The notes: generated by a model not told the origin, from the sequence alone. A stretch of DNA of 43,414 nucleotides from Sphingomonadaceae bacterium (GCA_025359685.1 JANYEY010000061.1:1-43414), one strand, 5' to 3'. Shown: positions 17,942-30,704, numbered from the stretch's first letter. Made by a program: numbers and translations.

Positions 17942-20203
17942 ATGGCCAGCGATGCCACTCCCCTGGTCCCGATGGGCGATGCACCGCCGGATGGCGCTGC
18001 ACTGCAGCATAAGTATTGGCGCAAGCTTCCGGACTTGTCCAGCGGACTTGCGCGTGCCGAACAATTCCTTGCGGGCTCGCAGTTCGAACTGGCCAATTGG
18101 GTCGTAGTGGCCTTTGCCGCAGGGATTGCGGCATGGTTTGCGGCGGCCAACGCAGCGCAGTGGCGCGGCATCATCTGCGCTGGGCTTGCGCTGAGCGTGG
18201 GTGCCGCTGCAGCGATGCGCCCGGAGGGCGGTTTCCCGTACCTCAAGCGCAGCATTATTGTGTCCGCGCTGGCAGTGGCGCTGGGTTGCGGGTTCGTCTG
18301 GGCCAAGTCAGCGATCGTCGGCACCGCACCTATTGCGCGTCCAACCGTCACTTCGCTGACCGGGAAACTGCTAGCGCGTGAAGAACGACCAGCCGAAGGC
18401 CGGGTGAGGTTGCGGCTCGCCAGTCGCGAGCCGGGAACCGGCCGGCCGATCCTGGTGCGAGTCAATCTCGACAGCGCCGATGACCGGGCGGAACTTTCCG
18501 AAGGCGCAGTCATTCAACTGCGGGCGCGGATCGTCCCGCCGGCGCCGCCGATGTTGCCTGGCGGTTATGACTTTGCTCGTGCTTCATGGTTCTCCGGACT
18601 TGCGGCGACCGGGTCGGTGCTCGGACCGGTGAAAGTGATCACTCCCGGCGATTCGGACAGCGTGCTGCGCAAGATCCAGCGTAGCCTTTCGCACCATGTC
18701 CGCGAAAACCTGCAAGGCTCACCCGGCGCGCTCGCTGCTGCGTTCGCCAGCGGTGACCGCGGCGCGATCGCACCTGAAGACGAAGACGCCATGCGCGATG
18801 CCGGGCTGACGCACCTGTTGTCGATCAGCGGCCTTCACGTCAGCGCGGTGATCGCCGGAGCCTATTTCATTGCATTGCGGCTTTTGGCGCTTTTTCCGTG
18901 GCTAGCACTGCGGGTCCGGGTGCCAATCATGGCGGCCGGAGCGGGGGCATCAGCCGGAATATTCTACACTCTTTTGACCGGCGCGGAGGTGCCGACCATC
19001 CGTTCGTGCATCGCAGCTGTGCTCGTCATGCTTGCATTGGTATTGGGGCGAGAGCCGCTGAGTATGCGGATGATCGCGGTCGGGGCAATGCTGGTGCTGC
19101 TGGTCTGGCCTGAAGCGGTGATCAACCCCGGTTTCCAGATGAGCTTTGCTTCGGTGATTGCCATCGTGTCGCTCCATAGTTCGGCGCCGATGCGGGCCTG
19201 GGGCGCGCCGCGTGAAGAACCGCTGTGGCGCAAATGGTCGCGGCAGCTGGCGATGCTGCTGGTGACCGGGGTGGTGATCGAACTGGCGCTCATGCCGATC
19301 GGGTTGTTCCACTTCCACCGTGCGGGCATTTACGGCGCTTTGGCCAACGTGATCGCCATCCCCCTGACCACAGTCGCCTCGATGCCGCTGATTGCGCTCG
19401 CGCTGCTGTTCGATTGCGTTGGTGCGGGAGCTCCATTCTGGTGGCTGGCGGGCAAGTCGCTCGAGCTGCTGCTCGCGCTGGCGCACTGGACGGCCGGCAT
19501 GCCCGGCGCGGTCACGATGATGCCCGAAATGGGGCGGGGCGCCTTCACACTGTTCGTGCTGGGTGGGTTATGGCTGGCGCTGTGGTGCGGCAAGGTGCGG
19601 CTGATCGGTTTGCTGCCCGCGGCGCTGGGTCTTATCCTGCTGCTCCAGGTAAGGGCACCGGATTTGCTTATCTCTGGCGACGGACGCCACGTCGGGATCA
19701 CTGGCGAGGCCGCGGGAGAATTGCTCGTGCTGCGCGAGAGCCGCAGCGACTATACCCGCGACAACCTGACAGAGACCGCCGGGATGTCGGGCGAACTTAA
19801 GGTGCTGGACGACTGGCCCGGGGCCCACTGCACGCCGGGCTATTGCTCGATCACGCTCAGGCGCGGCGGCCGTGACTGGCAGGTGTTGATGGCACGGGGC
19901 AAGGCCATGGTTCCCGAACGTTCGCTGGCATCGGCATGCGAACGCGCCGATGTGGTGGTCTCCGAACGGTACCTGCCGTGGTCGTGCCATCCGCGCTGGC
20001 TCAAGGCCGATCGCGGCATGCTCGAACAGAGCGGCGGTCTGACGATCGATCTGGAGCGCGGCACTGTCCGCAGCGTTGCGCAAGACGAGGGCCAGCACGG
20101 TTGGTGGAGCCCGCCCGAGCGGCTGCCGCGCAAAGCCCGCTACCCGGAACCGAGTGGCAGCCCGGAGGCCGACGCCGCGGCGGCTACCTTTACGCCTCAG
20201 TGA
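17942..20203 (+). CDS. comEC: ComEC/Rec2 family DNA-uptake channel protein
   Basis: ComEC forms the inner-membrane channel for single-stranded DNA in natural transformation. From the ATG at 17942 the product has 753 residues; a TTG 48 bases upstream is a less likely start. An N-terminal DUF4131-type region with several membrane helices is followed by the Competence domain, with its hallmark [18 protein letters not shown] at about residues 294-311. The C-terminal 150 residues are soluble but show no HxHxDH motif, so the metallo-beta-lactamase domain of Gram-positive ComEC is missing or replaced, as in many alphaproteobacteria. The end overlaps convergent lexA by seven bases. Confidence 0.92.
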   Translation: MASDATPLVPMGDAPPDGAALQHKYWRKLPDLSSGLARAEQFLAGSQFELANWVVVAFAAGIAAWFAAANAAQWRGIICAGLALSVGAAAAMRPEGGFPYLKRSIIVSALAVALGCGFVWAKSAIVGTAPIARPTVTSLTGKLLAREERPAEGRVRLRLASREPGTGRPILVRVNLDSADDRAELSEGAVIQLRARIVPPAPPMLPGGYDFARASWFSGLAATGSVLGPVKVITPGDSDSVLRKIQRSLSHHVRENLQGSPGALAAAFASGDRGAIAPEDEDAMRDAGLTHLLSISGLHVSAVIAGAYFIALRLLALFPWLALRVRVPIMAAGAGASAGIFYTLLTGAEVPTIRSCIAAVLVMLALVLGREPLSMRMIAVGAMLVLLVWPEAVINPGFQMSFASVIAIVSLHSSAPMRAWGAPREEPLWRKWSRQLAMLLVTGVVIELALMPIGLFHFHRAGIYGALANVIAIPLTTVASMPLIALALLFDCVGAGAPFWWLAGKSLELLLALAHWTAGMPGAVTMMPEMGRGAFTLFVLGGLWLALWCGKVRLIGLLPAALGLILLLQVRAPDLLISGDGRHVGITGEAAGELLVLRESRSDYTRDNLTETAGMSGELKVLDDWPGAHCTPGYCSITLRRGGRDWQVLMARGKAMVPERSLASACERADVVVSERYLPWSCHPRWLKADRGMLEQSGGLTIDLERGTVRSVAQDEGQHGWWSPPERLPRKARYPEPSGSPEADAAAATFTPQ

Positions 20204-20883
20204 TAGCGGCGAAGCAAGCCGGCGAGCTTGCCCTGGACCACCACTTCGCGCGGATCATAGATCTGCGGTTCGTAGGCGGCGTTGGCTGGATCAAGCCGCA
20301 CCCGGCCGTCTTGGCGGCGCAGGTACTTGAGCGTGGCCTCTTCGCCGCGGACCAGTGCCACGACAATCTCTCCGTCGCGTGCGGTATCGGTGCGGCGGAT
20401 CAGTGCGTAGTCGCCGTCGAGAATGCCGGCCTCGATCATCGAATCGCCCGAAACTTCGAGCGCATAGTGCTCACCCGCACCGAGCAGAGCTGCCGGGACC
20501 GGCAACATCGTTGACGTTTCCATCGCCTCGATCGGCATGCCCGCAGCGATCCTGCCGTGCAGCGGAATTTCAATCACGTCATTGGCCGGGGCAGGCCTGC
20601 GTTCGGGCGGGCGGATCACAGCCGCTGCCGAATTGCCATTTGCCGCAGTCGGCACCTTGTTCGAAACGTCTTCAGGCTGGCGGATCACTTCGAGCGCCCG
20701 CGCCCGGTTGGGCAGCCGGCGGATGAAACCGCGTTCTTCGAGCGCCGAGATCAGCCGGTGCACCCCCGACTTCGACTTCAGGTCGAGCGCTTCCTTCATT
20801 TCCTCAAATGAGGGCGAAACACCCGACTCTTCGAGCCGGACCTGGATGAAACGGATCAATTCGTGCTGCTTGCGGGTCAGCAT
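20197..20883 (-). CDS. lexA: LexA SOS repressor
   Basis: LexA represses the DNA-damage regulon and cleaves itself when RecA is activated. The 228-residue protein has an N-terminal winged helix ([13 protein letters not shown] to [17 protein letters not shown]), a variable linker and a C-terminal S24 peptidase domain. The cleavage site A114-G115 lies in [10 protein letters not shown], the nucleophile S148 in SGDSM and the general base K186 in ATLKYL. I chose the ATG at 20883 because GGAG stands eight bases before it; an upstream ATG at 20898 lacks this. Two GTTC-N7-GTTC boxes lie upstream, so the gene is almost certainly autoregulated. Confidence 0.97.
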   Translation of the reverse strand: MLTRKQHELIRFIQVRLEESGVSPSFEEMKEALDLKSKSGVHRLISALEERGFIRRLPNRARALEVIRQPEDVSNKVPTAANGNSAAAVIRPPERRPAPANDVIEIPLHGRIAAGMPIEAMETSTMLPVPAALLGAGEHYALEVSGDSMIEAGILDGDYALIRRTDTARDGEIVVALVRGEEATLKYLRRQDGRVRLDPANAAYEPQIYDPREVVVQGKLAGLLRRYH

Positions 20884-20918
20884 GCGCGTCACTCCCATAG
20901 AAGGCCAGAAACACCGAT

Positions 20919-20933
20919 GTTCCTGCGCCGTTC
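20919..20933 (+). promoter_or_regulatory. LexA operator (SOS box), plus-strand orientation
   Basis: The sequence is GTTC, seven bases, GTTC, an exact match to the direct-repeat SOS box known from alphaproteobacterial LexA proteins. It lies 36 bases upstream of the lexA start codon, in the likely untranslated leader, and is the mirror partner of the second box three bases away. Confidence 0.85.
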
Positions 20934-20936
20934 AGT

Positions 20937-20951
20937 GAACGAATGCGGAAC
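20937..20951 (-). promoter_or_regulatory. LexA operator (SOS box), minus-strand orientation
   Basis: On the minus strand this reads GTTC, CGCATTC, GTTC, again an exact alphaproteobacterial SOS box. It sits at the expected transcription start just downstream of the proposed -10 element, so bound LexA would block initiation of its own gene. With the neighbouring box it forms a symmetric double operator. Confidence 0.88.
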
Positions 20952-20979
20952 AAGTAAGCAACGTGCGAACCCGCGTCAA
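20951..20979 (-). promoter_or_regulatory. Probable lexA promoter
   Basis: On the minus strand TTGACG (20979-20974) is followed after 17 bases by TACTTG (20956-20951). The -35 matches five of six consensus bases and the -10 is weak, which fits a repressor-controlled promoter. The -35 touches the 3' end of moeA. Start of transcription is expected near 20945, inside the SOS box. Confidence 0.55.
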
Positions 20980-22175
20980 GCAATTCCGCCATTTTCGAGC
21001 AGATAGACCGAAACGGCTTCTCCGGCAGGTATTGCAGGCGCTCCGGCGGGCAGCTCGATCAGCGCGTTGCTCGCTGCCAGCGTGGCGAGGGCGCCGCTGT
21101 CCTGGTTGCGCAGTGGAGTTACCCGCGCGCCATCCCAGCGCGCGCGAATGAATTCGCGCCGCGCGCCCGCTGCGGGGAGGTCTTGCGCCAGCTTCGCTTC
21201 GATCGGATTCGGGAGCATCACAGCGGCGCCAGACATGGCCCGGATCAGTGGCAGCAGGAATAAGTAAGCGGTGACATGACTCGAGACCGGATTGCCCGGC
21301 AGGCCAAGCACAATCGTGCGGCCCTTGCGCGCGACCAACAGCGGCTTTCCGGGCTTGATCGCGACCCGCCAGAATTCGATCGTCGCGCTCCATTGTTCCA
21401 GCGCCGGCCGCAACAGGTCATGATCCCCCACCGAAGCGCCGCCGCTGGTCACGATCAGGTCTGCAGCCGATGCCGCGTCAAAGGCAGTGACCAACGCATC
21501 AAGCCGGTCTGGCACAGGCGCCCCATGCGTTACATTGCACGGCCACGCCGCAGCCATCGCGGCCAGCATTGCGCCGTTGCTTGCCGGGATCTGGTGCAGC
21601 GCGCAGTGTTCGGGATCGGCGGAAAGCTCATCTCCCGTGTCCAGCACCGCCACATTTACGCGCCGGTGCACCGCGACCATGCCGTGTCCTGCAGTCAGGG
21701 CCAGCGCAATTTGCGCCGGGCCGAGCCGCGTGCCGGCAGCGAGCAATTCCTGTCCTTCGGCAAAATCCATCCCGGTCGCCCGGATATTGCGCGCCGGGGA
21801 GGGGGCCGCCGCCAGTTCAAGCCGTTCTGCATCGCGCTGGCAGTCTTCCTGCAGCAGCACCGCATCCGCGCCGCCCGGGAGCAGGGCCCCGGTCGCGATT
21901 CGCACCGCTTCACCGGCCGCCACGGATCCGCCGAACGGATGCCCGCAAGCACTTTCGCCGATCACGCGCCATGGCCCGGGCAAGTCGGCGCTGCGCACTG
22001 CATACCCGTCCATCGCTGAAAGATCCGCTGGCGGCTGCGTCCGCCGGGCCAGCAGCGGCTCGGCCAGATAGCGCCCCGCCGCCTCATTCACCGGCATCCG
22101 TTCTTGCCCGAGCGGCACGGCAAGAGCGAGCAGCCGTGCCTGCGCTTCCTCCAGATCGAGCGCAGCAGGGTTCAT
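20976..22175 (-). CDS. moeA: Molybdopterin molybdenumtransferase
   Basis: MoeA inserts molybdate into adenylylated molybdopterin to complete the molybdenum cofactor. From the ATG at 22175, which overlaps the moaC stop as ATGA, the protein has 399 residues. Family motifs in order are [14 protein letters not shown] in [16 protein letters not shown], the [11 protein letters not shown] loop and [10 protein letters not shown], followed by the domain IV tail. MoaC and moeA next to trpC and lexA is a common alphaproteobacterial arrangement. Five in-frame codons lie upstream of the chosen start, inside moaC. Confidence 0.95.
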   Translation of the reverse strand: MNPAALDLEEAQARLLALAVPLGQERMPVNEAAGRYLAEPLLARRTQPPADLSAMDGYAVRSADLPGPWRVIGESACGHPFGGSVAAGEAVRIATGALLPGGADAVLLQEDCQRDAERLELAAAPSPARNIRATGMDFAEGQELLAAGTRLGPAQIALALTAGHGMVAVHRRVNVAVLDTGDELSADPEHCALHQIPASNGAMLAAMAAAWPCNVTHGAPVPDRLDALVTAFDAASAADLIVTSGGASVGDHDLLRPALEQWSATIEFWRVAIKPGKPLLVARKGRTIVLGLPGNPVSSHVTAYLFLLPLIRAMSGAAVMLPNPIEAKLAQDLPAAGARREFIRARWDGARVTPLRNQDSGALATLAASNALIELPAGAPAIPAGEAVSVYLLENGGIA

Positions 22176-22642
22176 GTAGGACGGACCCAATCGCCCGACT
22201 TGCCGCCGCGCTTTTCAATCAGCATGATTTCGCTGAGGACCATGCCTTTGTCGAGCGCTTTTGCCATATCGTAGATTGTCAGGAGCGCGACGCAAACTGC
22301 TGTAAGTGCTTCCATTTCCACGCCGGTCTTGCCTGTTAAGGTGGTGGTCGCGGTGGCGCGCACGGCGTCTTCCTCGAACGCAAAATCCAGCGTCACTGCG
22401 TCGAGCGCGAGCGGGTGGCATAGCGGAATCAGCTCGGCGGTTTTCTTCGCGGCCATGATCCCGGCGATGCGCGCGGCGGAAACGACATCGCCTTTGGGCC
22501 CGCTGCCGTCGCGGATCGCGGTCAGCGCTTGGGCTGACATCGCTATCCGCCCGGTTGCGGTGGCGGAACGTGCGGATTCGCGCTTACCGCCAACGTCGAC
22601 CATTCGCGCCGCACCCGATTCGTCGAGGTGAGTCAGATCCAT
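22172..22642 (-). CDS. moaC: Cyclic pyranopterin monophosphate synthase
   Basis: MoaC acts with MoaA to convert GTP to cyclic pyranopterin monophosphate, the first step of molybdenum cofactor synthesis. I start at the ATG at 22642 ([10 protein letters not shown]), preceded by GGAG with eight bases spacing, giving 156 residues. The motifs [37 protein letters not shown] and the C-terminal [11 protein letters not shown] are all present. The 157 bases between trpC and moaC contain overlapping alternative hairpins just after trpC and a run of seven T residues on the minus strand, so a separate moaC promoter or partial terminator is possible. Confidence 0.95.
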   Translation of the reverse strand: MDLTHLDESGAARMVDVGGKRESARSATATGRIAMSAQALTAIRDGSGPKGDVVSAARIAGIMAAKKTAELIPLCHPLALDAVTLDFAFEEDAVRATATTTLTGKTGVEMEALTAVCVALLTIYDMAKALDKGMVLSEIMLIEKRGGKSGDWVRPT

Positions 22643-22799
22643 CGAACATTCTCCACTCCCGTTGGCTTGGACCGCTTGGACCACTGTCCTGACGAAAAAA
22701 AGTTGACCTCGCGCGGGGCGCTTACAGAAGGAGCGCGAAAGAGGCGGGTAGTTGTCATAACGCAAAGGTATGCCACGGTGCTGGCACAGTAGGACAGCA

Positions 22800-23588
22800 C
22801 TAGTTACCCAGCAGCGCCTGCGTCGCCCGTGTCACATCGGATTGGCGCATCAGGCTTTCGCCAACGAGAAAGGTGCGGATGCCGCTTGCCTCGAGTCGAC
22901 GCAGGTCGGCGTGGCTGCCCAACCCGCTCTCACTGACCAGCAAGGTACCTGCGGGCGCCATCGCCGCCAGTCGCTCGCTGACCGCTAGATCGGTGACGAA
23001 GCGTTTCAGGTCACGGTTGTTGACGCCGATCAACCGCGACTTGAGCGCGGCGGCGCGCTCCATTTCGGCTTCATTGTGAACCTCGATCAGCACGTCCATC
23101 CCGCGCTCGATCGTGGCGGCTTCGATTTCGGCCATCTGCACATCGTCCAGCGCGGCGACGATGATCAGGATCGCATCCGCGCCGATTCTGCGCGCCTCGG
23201 CGACTTGCCAGGGATCGACCATGAAGTCCTTGCGTAGCACTGGCAGGTCGCAGGCAGCGCGGGCGGCGATCAGGTAATCCTCATGACCCTGAAAATAGGG
23301 CGCATCGGTCAGCACCGAGAGGCATGCCGCACCGCCCGCCTGATAGGCCGCAGCATGAGCGGCCGGATCGAAGTCCGCACGGATCAGGCCTTTTGACGGA
23401 CTGGCCTTCTTGACCTCGGCGATCAGCGCAAAGCCTGCTGCTGCTTTGGCCCGCAGCGCCGCTTCGAACCCGCGCGGTTTGGATTGTTCGGCAGCCAATG
23501 CATCGAGCTGTGCGAGCGAGGCCAGCGCCTTGCGCGCAGCGACTTCCTCGCGTTTGGTGTCGCAGATTTCGGTGAGCTTATCCGTCAT
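22800..23588 (-). CDS. trpC: Indole-3-glycerol phosphate synthase
   Basis: TrpC closes the ring of carboxyphenylaminodeoxyribulose phosphate to indole-3-glycerol phosphate in tryptophan synthesis. The 262-residue TIM-barrel protein shows [42 protein letters not shown] and [10 protein letters not shown], which cover the catalytic lysines, glutamates and phosphate-binding loops. It is monofunctional, with no fused TrpF. The start overlaps the trpD stop by four bases. Confidence 0.96.
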   Translation of the reverse strand: MTDKLTEICDTKREEVAARKALASLAQLDALAAEQSKPRGFEAALRAKAAAGFALIAEVKKASPSKGLIRADFDPAAHAAAYQAGGAACLSVLTDAPYFQGHEDYLIAARAACDLPVLRKDFMVDPWQVAEARRIGADAILIIVAALDDVQMAEIEAATIERGMDVLIEVHNEAEMERAAALKSRLIGVNNRDLKRFVTDLAVSERLAAMAPAGTLLVSESGLGSHADLRRLEASGIRTFLVGESLMRQSDVTRATQALLGN

Positions 23589-24547
23589 TTTACTGCCTCA
23601 ATCCAGCAATCGAGCAAGCCATTGGCCAGCCCCTTGTCGATCGCCTCCGCCGCTTCTTCGACACCCTCGAACCAATCGTCGACTTCGCCCGCAACGATCA
23701 GCGCCGCCGCGGAATTGAGCAGGACGGCATCGCGGTATGCCCCGTGTTCGCCCAGCAGCATGTTCCGCAAGGCGGCAGCGTTGAACGCCGCGTCGCCGCC
23801 GCGCAGGGCGGACAGTTCGTGCGGCATCAGCCCGGCGTCGAGCGGGGCGATCTCCCCGGCAAAGCGATCGAGCCCCACCGTTGCAATGTGGCTGGCACCC
23901 GCAATCGAAAGCTCATCAAGGCCTTCCTCGCCCGAAACCACCATGGCGGCTTCGGTCCCGAGCAAGTTCATCGCATCGCGGTACAGCGCGATCAGGCGCG
24001 GATGGGCCACGCCGACTAGCTGGCGGGTCACCCCGGCCGGGTTGGCGAGCGGCCCAGTCAGGTTGAAGATCGTGCGGTGGCCCAGCGCCTTGCGGATCGG
24101 CGCGAGTCGGGCCAGCGCGGGGTGGTGCGCCTGCGCGAACAGGAAGGCGATGCCAAGGTCGGGCAGGGTTTCCTCGGCCATGTCGCTGGCGCGCTGCAGG
24201 TTGAGGCCAAACGCTTCGAGCGTGTCGGCGCCGCCAGCCAGGCTCGACGCGGCTCGATTACCGTGCTTGGCGACCGGAACCCCGCAAGCCGCGACGACCA
24301 GCGCCACGGCGGTTGAGACGTTGACGCTGTGCTGCCCGTCACCGCCCGTACCGCAAACGTCGATCGCGCCTTCGGGCGCCGCCACGCGCTTCATCCTTGC
24401 CCGCATCGCAAGGACCGCACCGGCCACTTCCTCGGCAGTTTCGCCGCGCTGGTGCAGTTCGGTCAGGATTGTCGAGATTTCACCGTCCGCCAGTTCGCCA
24501 TCAAGCATCGCGCCGAATTGCGCCTCGGCGTCAATCAACGCGGTCAC
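23585..24547 (-). CDS. trpD: Anthranilate phosphoribosyltransferase
   Basis: TrpD transfers phosphoribose from PRPP to anthranilate. The 320-residue protein has the class IV phosphoribosyltransferase layout with the PRPP loop [26 protein letters not shown] and the acidic EEGLDELSI segment. It is not fused to TrpG. Both ends overlap neighbours by four bases (ATGA), so trpG, trpD and trpC form a tightly coupled trio. Confidence 0.96.
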   Translation of the reverse strand: MTALIDAEAQFGAMLDGELADGEISTILTELHQRGETAEEVAGAVLAMRARMKRVAAPEGAIDVCGTGGDGQHSVNVSTAVALVVAACGVPVAKHGNRAASSLAGGADTLEAFGLNLQRASDMAEETLPDLGIAFLFAQAHHPALARLAPIRKALGHRTIFNLTGPLANPAGVTRQLVGVAHPRLIALYRDAMNLLGTEAAMVVSGEEGLDELSIAGASHIATVGLDRFAGEIAPLDAGLMPHELSALRGGDAAFNAAALRNMLLGEHGAYRDAVLLNSAAALIVAGEVDDWFEGVEEAAEAIDKGLANGLLDCWIEAVK

Positions 24548-25128
24548 GCCAGTTCCTTGACCGGCAGTCCGCAGATCCGCAGGAAATTGGCGAGCATCGC
24601 GTGGCCGTGCTCGGTCGCGATGCTTTCGGGGTGGAACTGGACGCCGTGGATCGGCAGCGAGGCATGGCGAAAACCCATCACGTGGCCGTCATCCGAGGTG
24701 CAATTGATCGCCAATGCCTCGGGCACATCGTCGACGATCAGCGAGTGATAGCGGGTCGCGGTAAACGGCGAGGGCAGACCGGCGAACAGCCCGCTGCCGT
24801 CATGGCTGACCTGGCTGGTCTTGCCGTGCATCAGCCCGCCGCGCACCACTTCGCCGCCGAAATGCTGGCCGATCGACTGGTGACCCAGGCACACGCCGAG
24901 CAGGGGCTTGCCTGCATCGGCGCAGGCGGCGACCAGATCGAGGCTGATCCCGGCCTCATTGGGGGTGCAGGGGCCGGGCGAGATCAGGAAGCCACTTGCA
25001 CCGCTGGAGATCGCCTGCCCCGCCGACAGCGCATCGTTGCGCACGACATCAACCTCTGCCCCCAGTTCCATCAGGTAATGGACCAGGTTCCAGGTAAAGC
25101 TGTCGTAATTGTCGAGGACCAGGATCAT
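24544..25128 (-). CDS. trpG: Anthranilate synthase component II (glutamine amidotransferase)
   Basis: TrpG supplies ammonia from glutamine to TrpE, and in some bacteria also to PabB. I start at the ATG at 25128 ([15 protein letters not shown]), which gives 194 residues; the frame is open for another 79 codons but those do not look like the family. The triad C80 (GVCLGHQ), H166 and E168 (QFHPES) is complete. It lies 28 bases after a proline iminopeptidase gene, so trpG is separated from trpE by two hydrolase genes, and it overlaps trpD by four bases. Confidence 0.96.
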   Translation of the reverse strand: MILVLDNYDSFTWNLVHYLMELGAEVDVVRNDALSAGQAISSGASGFLISPGPCTPNEAGISLDLVAACADAGKPLLGVCLGHQSIGQHFGGEVVRGGLMHGKTSQVSHDGSGLFAGLPSPFTATRYHSLIVDDVPEALAINCTSDDGHVMGFRHASLPIHGVQFHPESIATEHGHAMLANFLRICGLPVKELA

Positions 25129-25156
25129 ACCGCGCCCATAGTCGGGCTGACGGGAA

Positions 25157-27186
<2,030 letters not shown>

Positions 27187-27213
27187 GCTAGCCTTCCGCC
27201 AATTCAGGTCAAG

Positions 27214-28731
27214 CTACTGGCCGTAACCTGCTTCACCGGCCACGCGTACCGCCTCCCGAGCAGCAGCGATCAGCGCGCCGGCCTTGGCTTCGCATTCGCG
27301 CTGTTCGTAGGCGGGGTCCGAATCGGCGACGATCCCGGCACCCGCTTGCACATGGAGCACACCGTCCTTGAGCACCCCGGTGCGCAGCACGATGCAACTG
27401 TCGAGGTTGCCGTCGGGAGCGAAATAGCCGACCCCGCCAGCATAGGCACCGCGGGTTTCGGGTTCCAGCTCGGCGATGATTTCGGCAGCGCGGACCTTGG
27501 GCGCGCCGCTGACCGTGCCTGCCGGGAAACCGGCGAACATCGCGTCGATCGCGTCGTGTTTCGCATGGTCGAGCTGGCCGACCACGTTCGAGACTATGTG
27601 CATGACGTGGCTATAGCGTTCAACCGTGTAGCTCTCGGTCACCGTCACTGATCCGGCAGTCGTCACCCGGCCGACGTCATTGCGGCCAAGATCGAGCAGC
27701 ATCAGGTGTTCGGCGCGTTCCTTGGGATCGGCGAGCAAACTCACTTCATTCGCGCGGTCTTCATCGGGCGTCGCCCCGCGTGGGCGGGTCCCGGCGATCG
27801 GCCGGATGGTAACCTCGCCGTCGCGGACCCGGACAAGGATTTCGGGGCTCGATCCGGTCAGCGCAAAGCCAGGTAGGTCGAGGAAATAGAGGAACGGCGA
27901 GGGGTTCACCCGCCGCAGCGCGCGGTAAAGCGCCAGCGGGGGCAAGGTGAACGGGCAGGTAAAACGCTGCGCCAGCACAACCTGAAAGATATCGCCCGCA
28001 GCGATGTAGTCCTTCGCGCGCAGCACCATCTGACGATAAGCGCCTTCGGGCAGGACCGGTCGCAGCACGGGCTCCGGCAGCGTCGCATCGAGCATGGGCT
28101 GCGGCGAGGGCTCGCCCAGCCGGCGCAGCGCTTCATCGATCCGGTCTTGCGCTGCACCCAAGGCAGCTTCTAGGCTACCACTTTCGAGCCAAACCGGAGC
28201 GACTGCGTAAAGTTCATCGCTGAGCCGGTCGAAGATCAGCACCAGCGCCGGGCGCACGAACAGCATGTCGGGCAGGCCGATCGCGTTCTCCGCCGGGCGC
28301 GGCAGTTTCTCGACCAGACCGTAGGTTTCATAGCCGAAGTAACCGACCAGGCACGCGAGCACCGGGGGCAAGGCGGCCGGAACATCAAAGCGGCATTGCG
28401 CGACCAGCGCCCGCAGCGCAGCAAGACTGCCGCCCGCTGCGGCTGCGAAAGCCGTGCGGTCATGCCGCCAGGCCCGGTTGATTTCGGCAGCATCGCCGTG
28501 TGCGCGGAACACCAGATCGGGATCGAGACCCAGCAGACTGTAGCGCCCGCGCACTTCACCGCCTTGAACCGATTCGAGCAGATAATCGCCGCGCCCCGGT
28601 TCGATCAGCTTGGCCGCCGCACCAACCGGAGTTTCGCAATCGGCAATCAACCGGCGCCAGATGACTCCGGCGCGGCCCGCAGCGAGCGCGGCCGCCGCCG
28701 CATCCCAGTTTTCAGCCCGCGCGCTAGCCAT
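27214..28731 (-). CDS. trpE: Anthranilate synthase component I
   Basis: TrpE converts chorismate to anthranilate with ammonia from TrpG, the first committed step to tryptophan. The 505-residue protein has the N-terminal region with the tryptophan-binding LLES motif (YLLESVQGGEVRGRYS), so feedback inhibition is expected. The chorismate-binding domain carries PIAGTRPRG, RAEHLMLLDLGRNDVGRV and GAPKVRAAEII. It begins nine bases after the stop of the ppiD-like gene and lacks its own leader, leaving no room for an attenuator directly in front of it. Confidence 0.96.
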   Translation of the reverse strand: MASARAENWDAAAAALAAGRAGVIWRRLIADCETPVGAAAKLIEPGRGDYLLESVQGGEVRGRYSLLGLDPDLVFRAHGDAAEINRAWRHDRTAFAAAAGGSLAALRALVAQCRFDVPAALPPVLACLVGYFGYETYGLVEKLPRPAENAIGLPDMLFVRPALVLIFDRLSDELYAVAPVWLESGSLEAALGAAQDRIDEALRRLGEPSPQPMLDATLPEPVLRPVLPEGAYRQMVLRAKDYIAAGDIFQVVLAQRFTCPFTLPPLALYRALRRVNPSPFLYFLDLPGFALTGSSPEILVRVRDGEVTIRPIAGTRPRGATPDEDRANEVSLLADPKERAEHLMLLDLGRNDVGRVTTAGSVTVTESYTVERYSHVMHIVSNVVGQLDHAKHDAIDAMFAGFPAGTVSGAPKVRAAEIIAELEPETRGAYAGGVGYFAPDGNLDSCIVLRTGVLKDGVLHVQAGAGIVADSDPAYEQRECEAKAGALIAAAREAVRVAGEAGYGQ

Positions 28732-28740
28732 GGCGCAAGA

Positions 28741-30675
28741 TCAGTTACTGCCTGAAAGCTGGGTCTGCAGCTTGCGGAGATTGTCTTCGTTGCGGGTGGT
28801 GCCCAATTCAGAGCGGAACCCGCCGCGCAGCTCGTCGCCCAGCTCGTCACCTTGCTGGTCAGCGAGCTGCTTCACGAAGCCGGCAAATTCAGGTGCCTGC
28901 TGGTTGACTGTGCCGGGGGTCACTTCGGTGACGGTCACCAGATACCAGCCATGGTTGCGGCCGCCCTGCATCAGGCGAACCTTGCCCTTGGCCATGGCGA
29001 ACAGCAGCGCCAGCGGGCGCGAGGCGTTCTTGCCCTGCTTTTGCAGCACCTGACGATCCATGTCGACGTGATCGACCGGGGGCAAGGCCACACCGAGCGA
29101 GGCAACCGCGACATCGATCGGCACGCCCTTTTCGACCTGCGCCTTGAGCTTCTCGGCCGCAGCCTTGGCCGCTGCCTCACCCTTGGCGACGCGCGCGTCT
29201 TCCGCGACCTGGGTCCGGATTGCGCTGAGCGGGGGCGGGGCGGCGGGCGAGATCGTTCCGACATCGTAGATCACGTAGGACTTATCGGGGACTACCACAC
29301 CCATGTCGGGCTGCCCGGATCCGTCCATCATGAAGGCTGACGGGACGGCGCGGGCCAGATCGGCCGGGACGGTCACTCCGTTCTGGCCGTAGACTGCACC
29401 ATTCGCCGTAACCGGCGCAGTTTCGCTGACGGTCAGGCCAAGTTCCTTGGCTACATCGCCCAGCGTCGCGCCGTTGTTGATTTCCTGCTCGATCCGCTCA
29501 CCGAAGCCGGCGATCGAGGTTTTGCGCCGTTCCTCGGTCAGTTCCTTGACCAGTTCGGGCTTGGCCTGCTCAAGCGTCTTGCCAGAGGTGGTTTCACGAG
29601 CGTCGATCCGCACGATCAGCCAGCCGAGCGGGCCCTTGATCGGACCGACGATTTTGCCGCCCGCCGTGAACACCGCATTGGCCGCGTCGGCTGAGCTTTG
29701 CAGGGCATAGGCATCCTTGGTCAGGCTGCCGAGTTGCGCGATCGTGAAGCCCTTGGCCTGAGCCGCCGCTTCCAGCGTTTTGCCTGCAGCAATCGCCGCA
29801 GTCACATCTTTGGCCGCAGCCTGGTCCGGGACAACTACCTGCGAAAGGGCGCGCTTGTCGGCCGGAGCATACTTGGCCTTGTTCTCGTTATAACGCGCTG
29901 CAACTTCGTCATCGGACGGCGGGGGCGGGGCTTTCACCGAGGCATCGGTGTAAGTGATATAACGGATCGTACGCCGTTCGGGCAGTGTATAGCTGTCCTT
30001 GTGCGCATTGTACCAGGCGGTCACTTCGGCTTCATTGGGCGCGGCAGCAGGCGCAAAAGCGGCCGGTGGCAGCTGGACAATCGCGCCGCGGCGATGCTCG
30101 GTGATCACCGCCGCGTAATGCGCGGTGAACTTGGCCGGCACCTTGAGCCCGTAGGAATTTACCGAGGTGAGCAAGCGCCCCATCAGGTTCTGGCCCTGTT
30201 CGGAGCGGAAAGCGCTGTCGGTCATCCCCTGCGATCCGAGCATCTGCCGATAGAGCGCGCTATCGACCTTGCCGTCCGGGGTCTGGATATTGGGGAATTG
30301 CTTGGCAATTTCGCTGTCGATCAACCGATCGCCGACATAGATCCCGTGCTTTTGGCCCCACTGGATCACGGCCTTGCCGTCCATCGCATACAGCAGCACT
30401 TCATTAAGCCCGTCTTTGTCGAGGAACTGCTTGACCGAAACGGTTGGGTCGCGCTGGCGAAGCCGGGCAATGATCGAACGAAACTGGCCTTCAAGTTCGG
30501 TTTCGGTGATCTTCTCATTGCCGATGGTCGCGATCTTGCTGCCGCTGGCCAAGCCGCCGAAAGTCGAACCTGAAACGCTGCCCAGGGCAAAGCCGATGCC
30601 GATGATCCCGACAAAGGCCAGCGTGATGATAACGCCGAATTTGGAACTGAAGAAATTGCGGAAAAACTGAAGCAT
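28741..30675 (-). CDS. ppiD: PpiD/SurA-type peptidyl-prolyl isomerase chaperone
   Basis: I start at ATG 30675 (MLQFFRNFFSSKFG), giving 644 residues. A single N-terminal membrane helix (about residues 15-37) anchors a periplasmic protein with a SurA_N-like helical region (about 40-230) and a parvulin-type region (about 245-370). A second, poorly conserved isomerase-like segment follows. The parvulin core is diverged, so chaperone function may matter more than catalysis. PpiD helps outer-membrane proteins fold as they leave the Sec translocon; secG lies on the other side of the divergent promoter region. A 20-base perfect palindrome lies 30 bases before the start. Confidence 0.88.
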   Translation of the reverse strand: MLQFFRNFFSSKFGVIITLAFVGIIGIGFALGSVSGSTFGGLASGSKIATIGNEKITETELEGQFRSIIARLRQRDPTVSVKQFLDKDGLNEVLLYAMDGKAVIQWGQKHGIYVGDRLIDSEIAKQFPNIQTPDGKVDSALYRQMLGSQGMTDSAFRSEQGQNLMGRLLTSVNSYGLKVPAKFTAHYAAVITEHRRGAIVQLPPAAFAPAAAPNEAEVTAWYNAHKDSYTLPERRTIRYITYTDASVKAPPPPSDDEVAARYNENKAKYAPADKRALSQVVVPDQAAAKDVTAAIAAGKTLEAAAQAKGFTIAQLGSLTKDAYALQSSADAANAVFTAGGKIVGPIKGPLGWLIVRIDARETTSGKTLEQAKPELVKELTEERRKTSIAGFGERIEQEINNGATLGDVAKELGLTVSETAPVTANGAVYGQNGVTVPADLARAVPSAFMMDGSGQPDMGVVVPDKSYVIYDVGTISPAAPPPLSAIRTQVAEDARVAKGEAAAKAAAEKLKAQVEKGVPIDVAVASLGVALPPVDHVDMDRQVLQKQGKNASRPLALLFAMAKGKVRLMQGGRNHGWYLVTVTEVTPGTVNQQAPEFAGFVKQLADQQGDELGDELRGGFRSELGTTRNEDNLRKLQTQLSGSN

Positions 30676-30704
30676 CGTTTCGATCGCCAGACTAGATTTG
30701 ATCC

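Noticed and set aside
28732..28740. A trp leader peptide or attenuator in front of trpE.
   Set aside because: Only nine bases separate trpE from the preceding gene, so there is no space for a leader peptide and hairpins.
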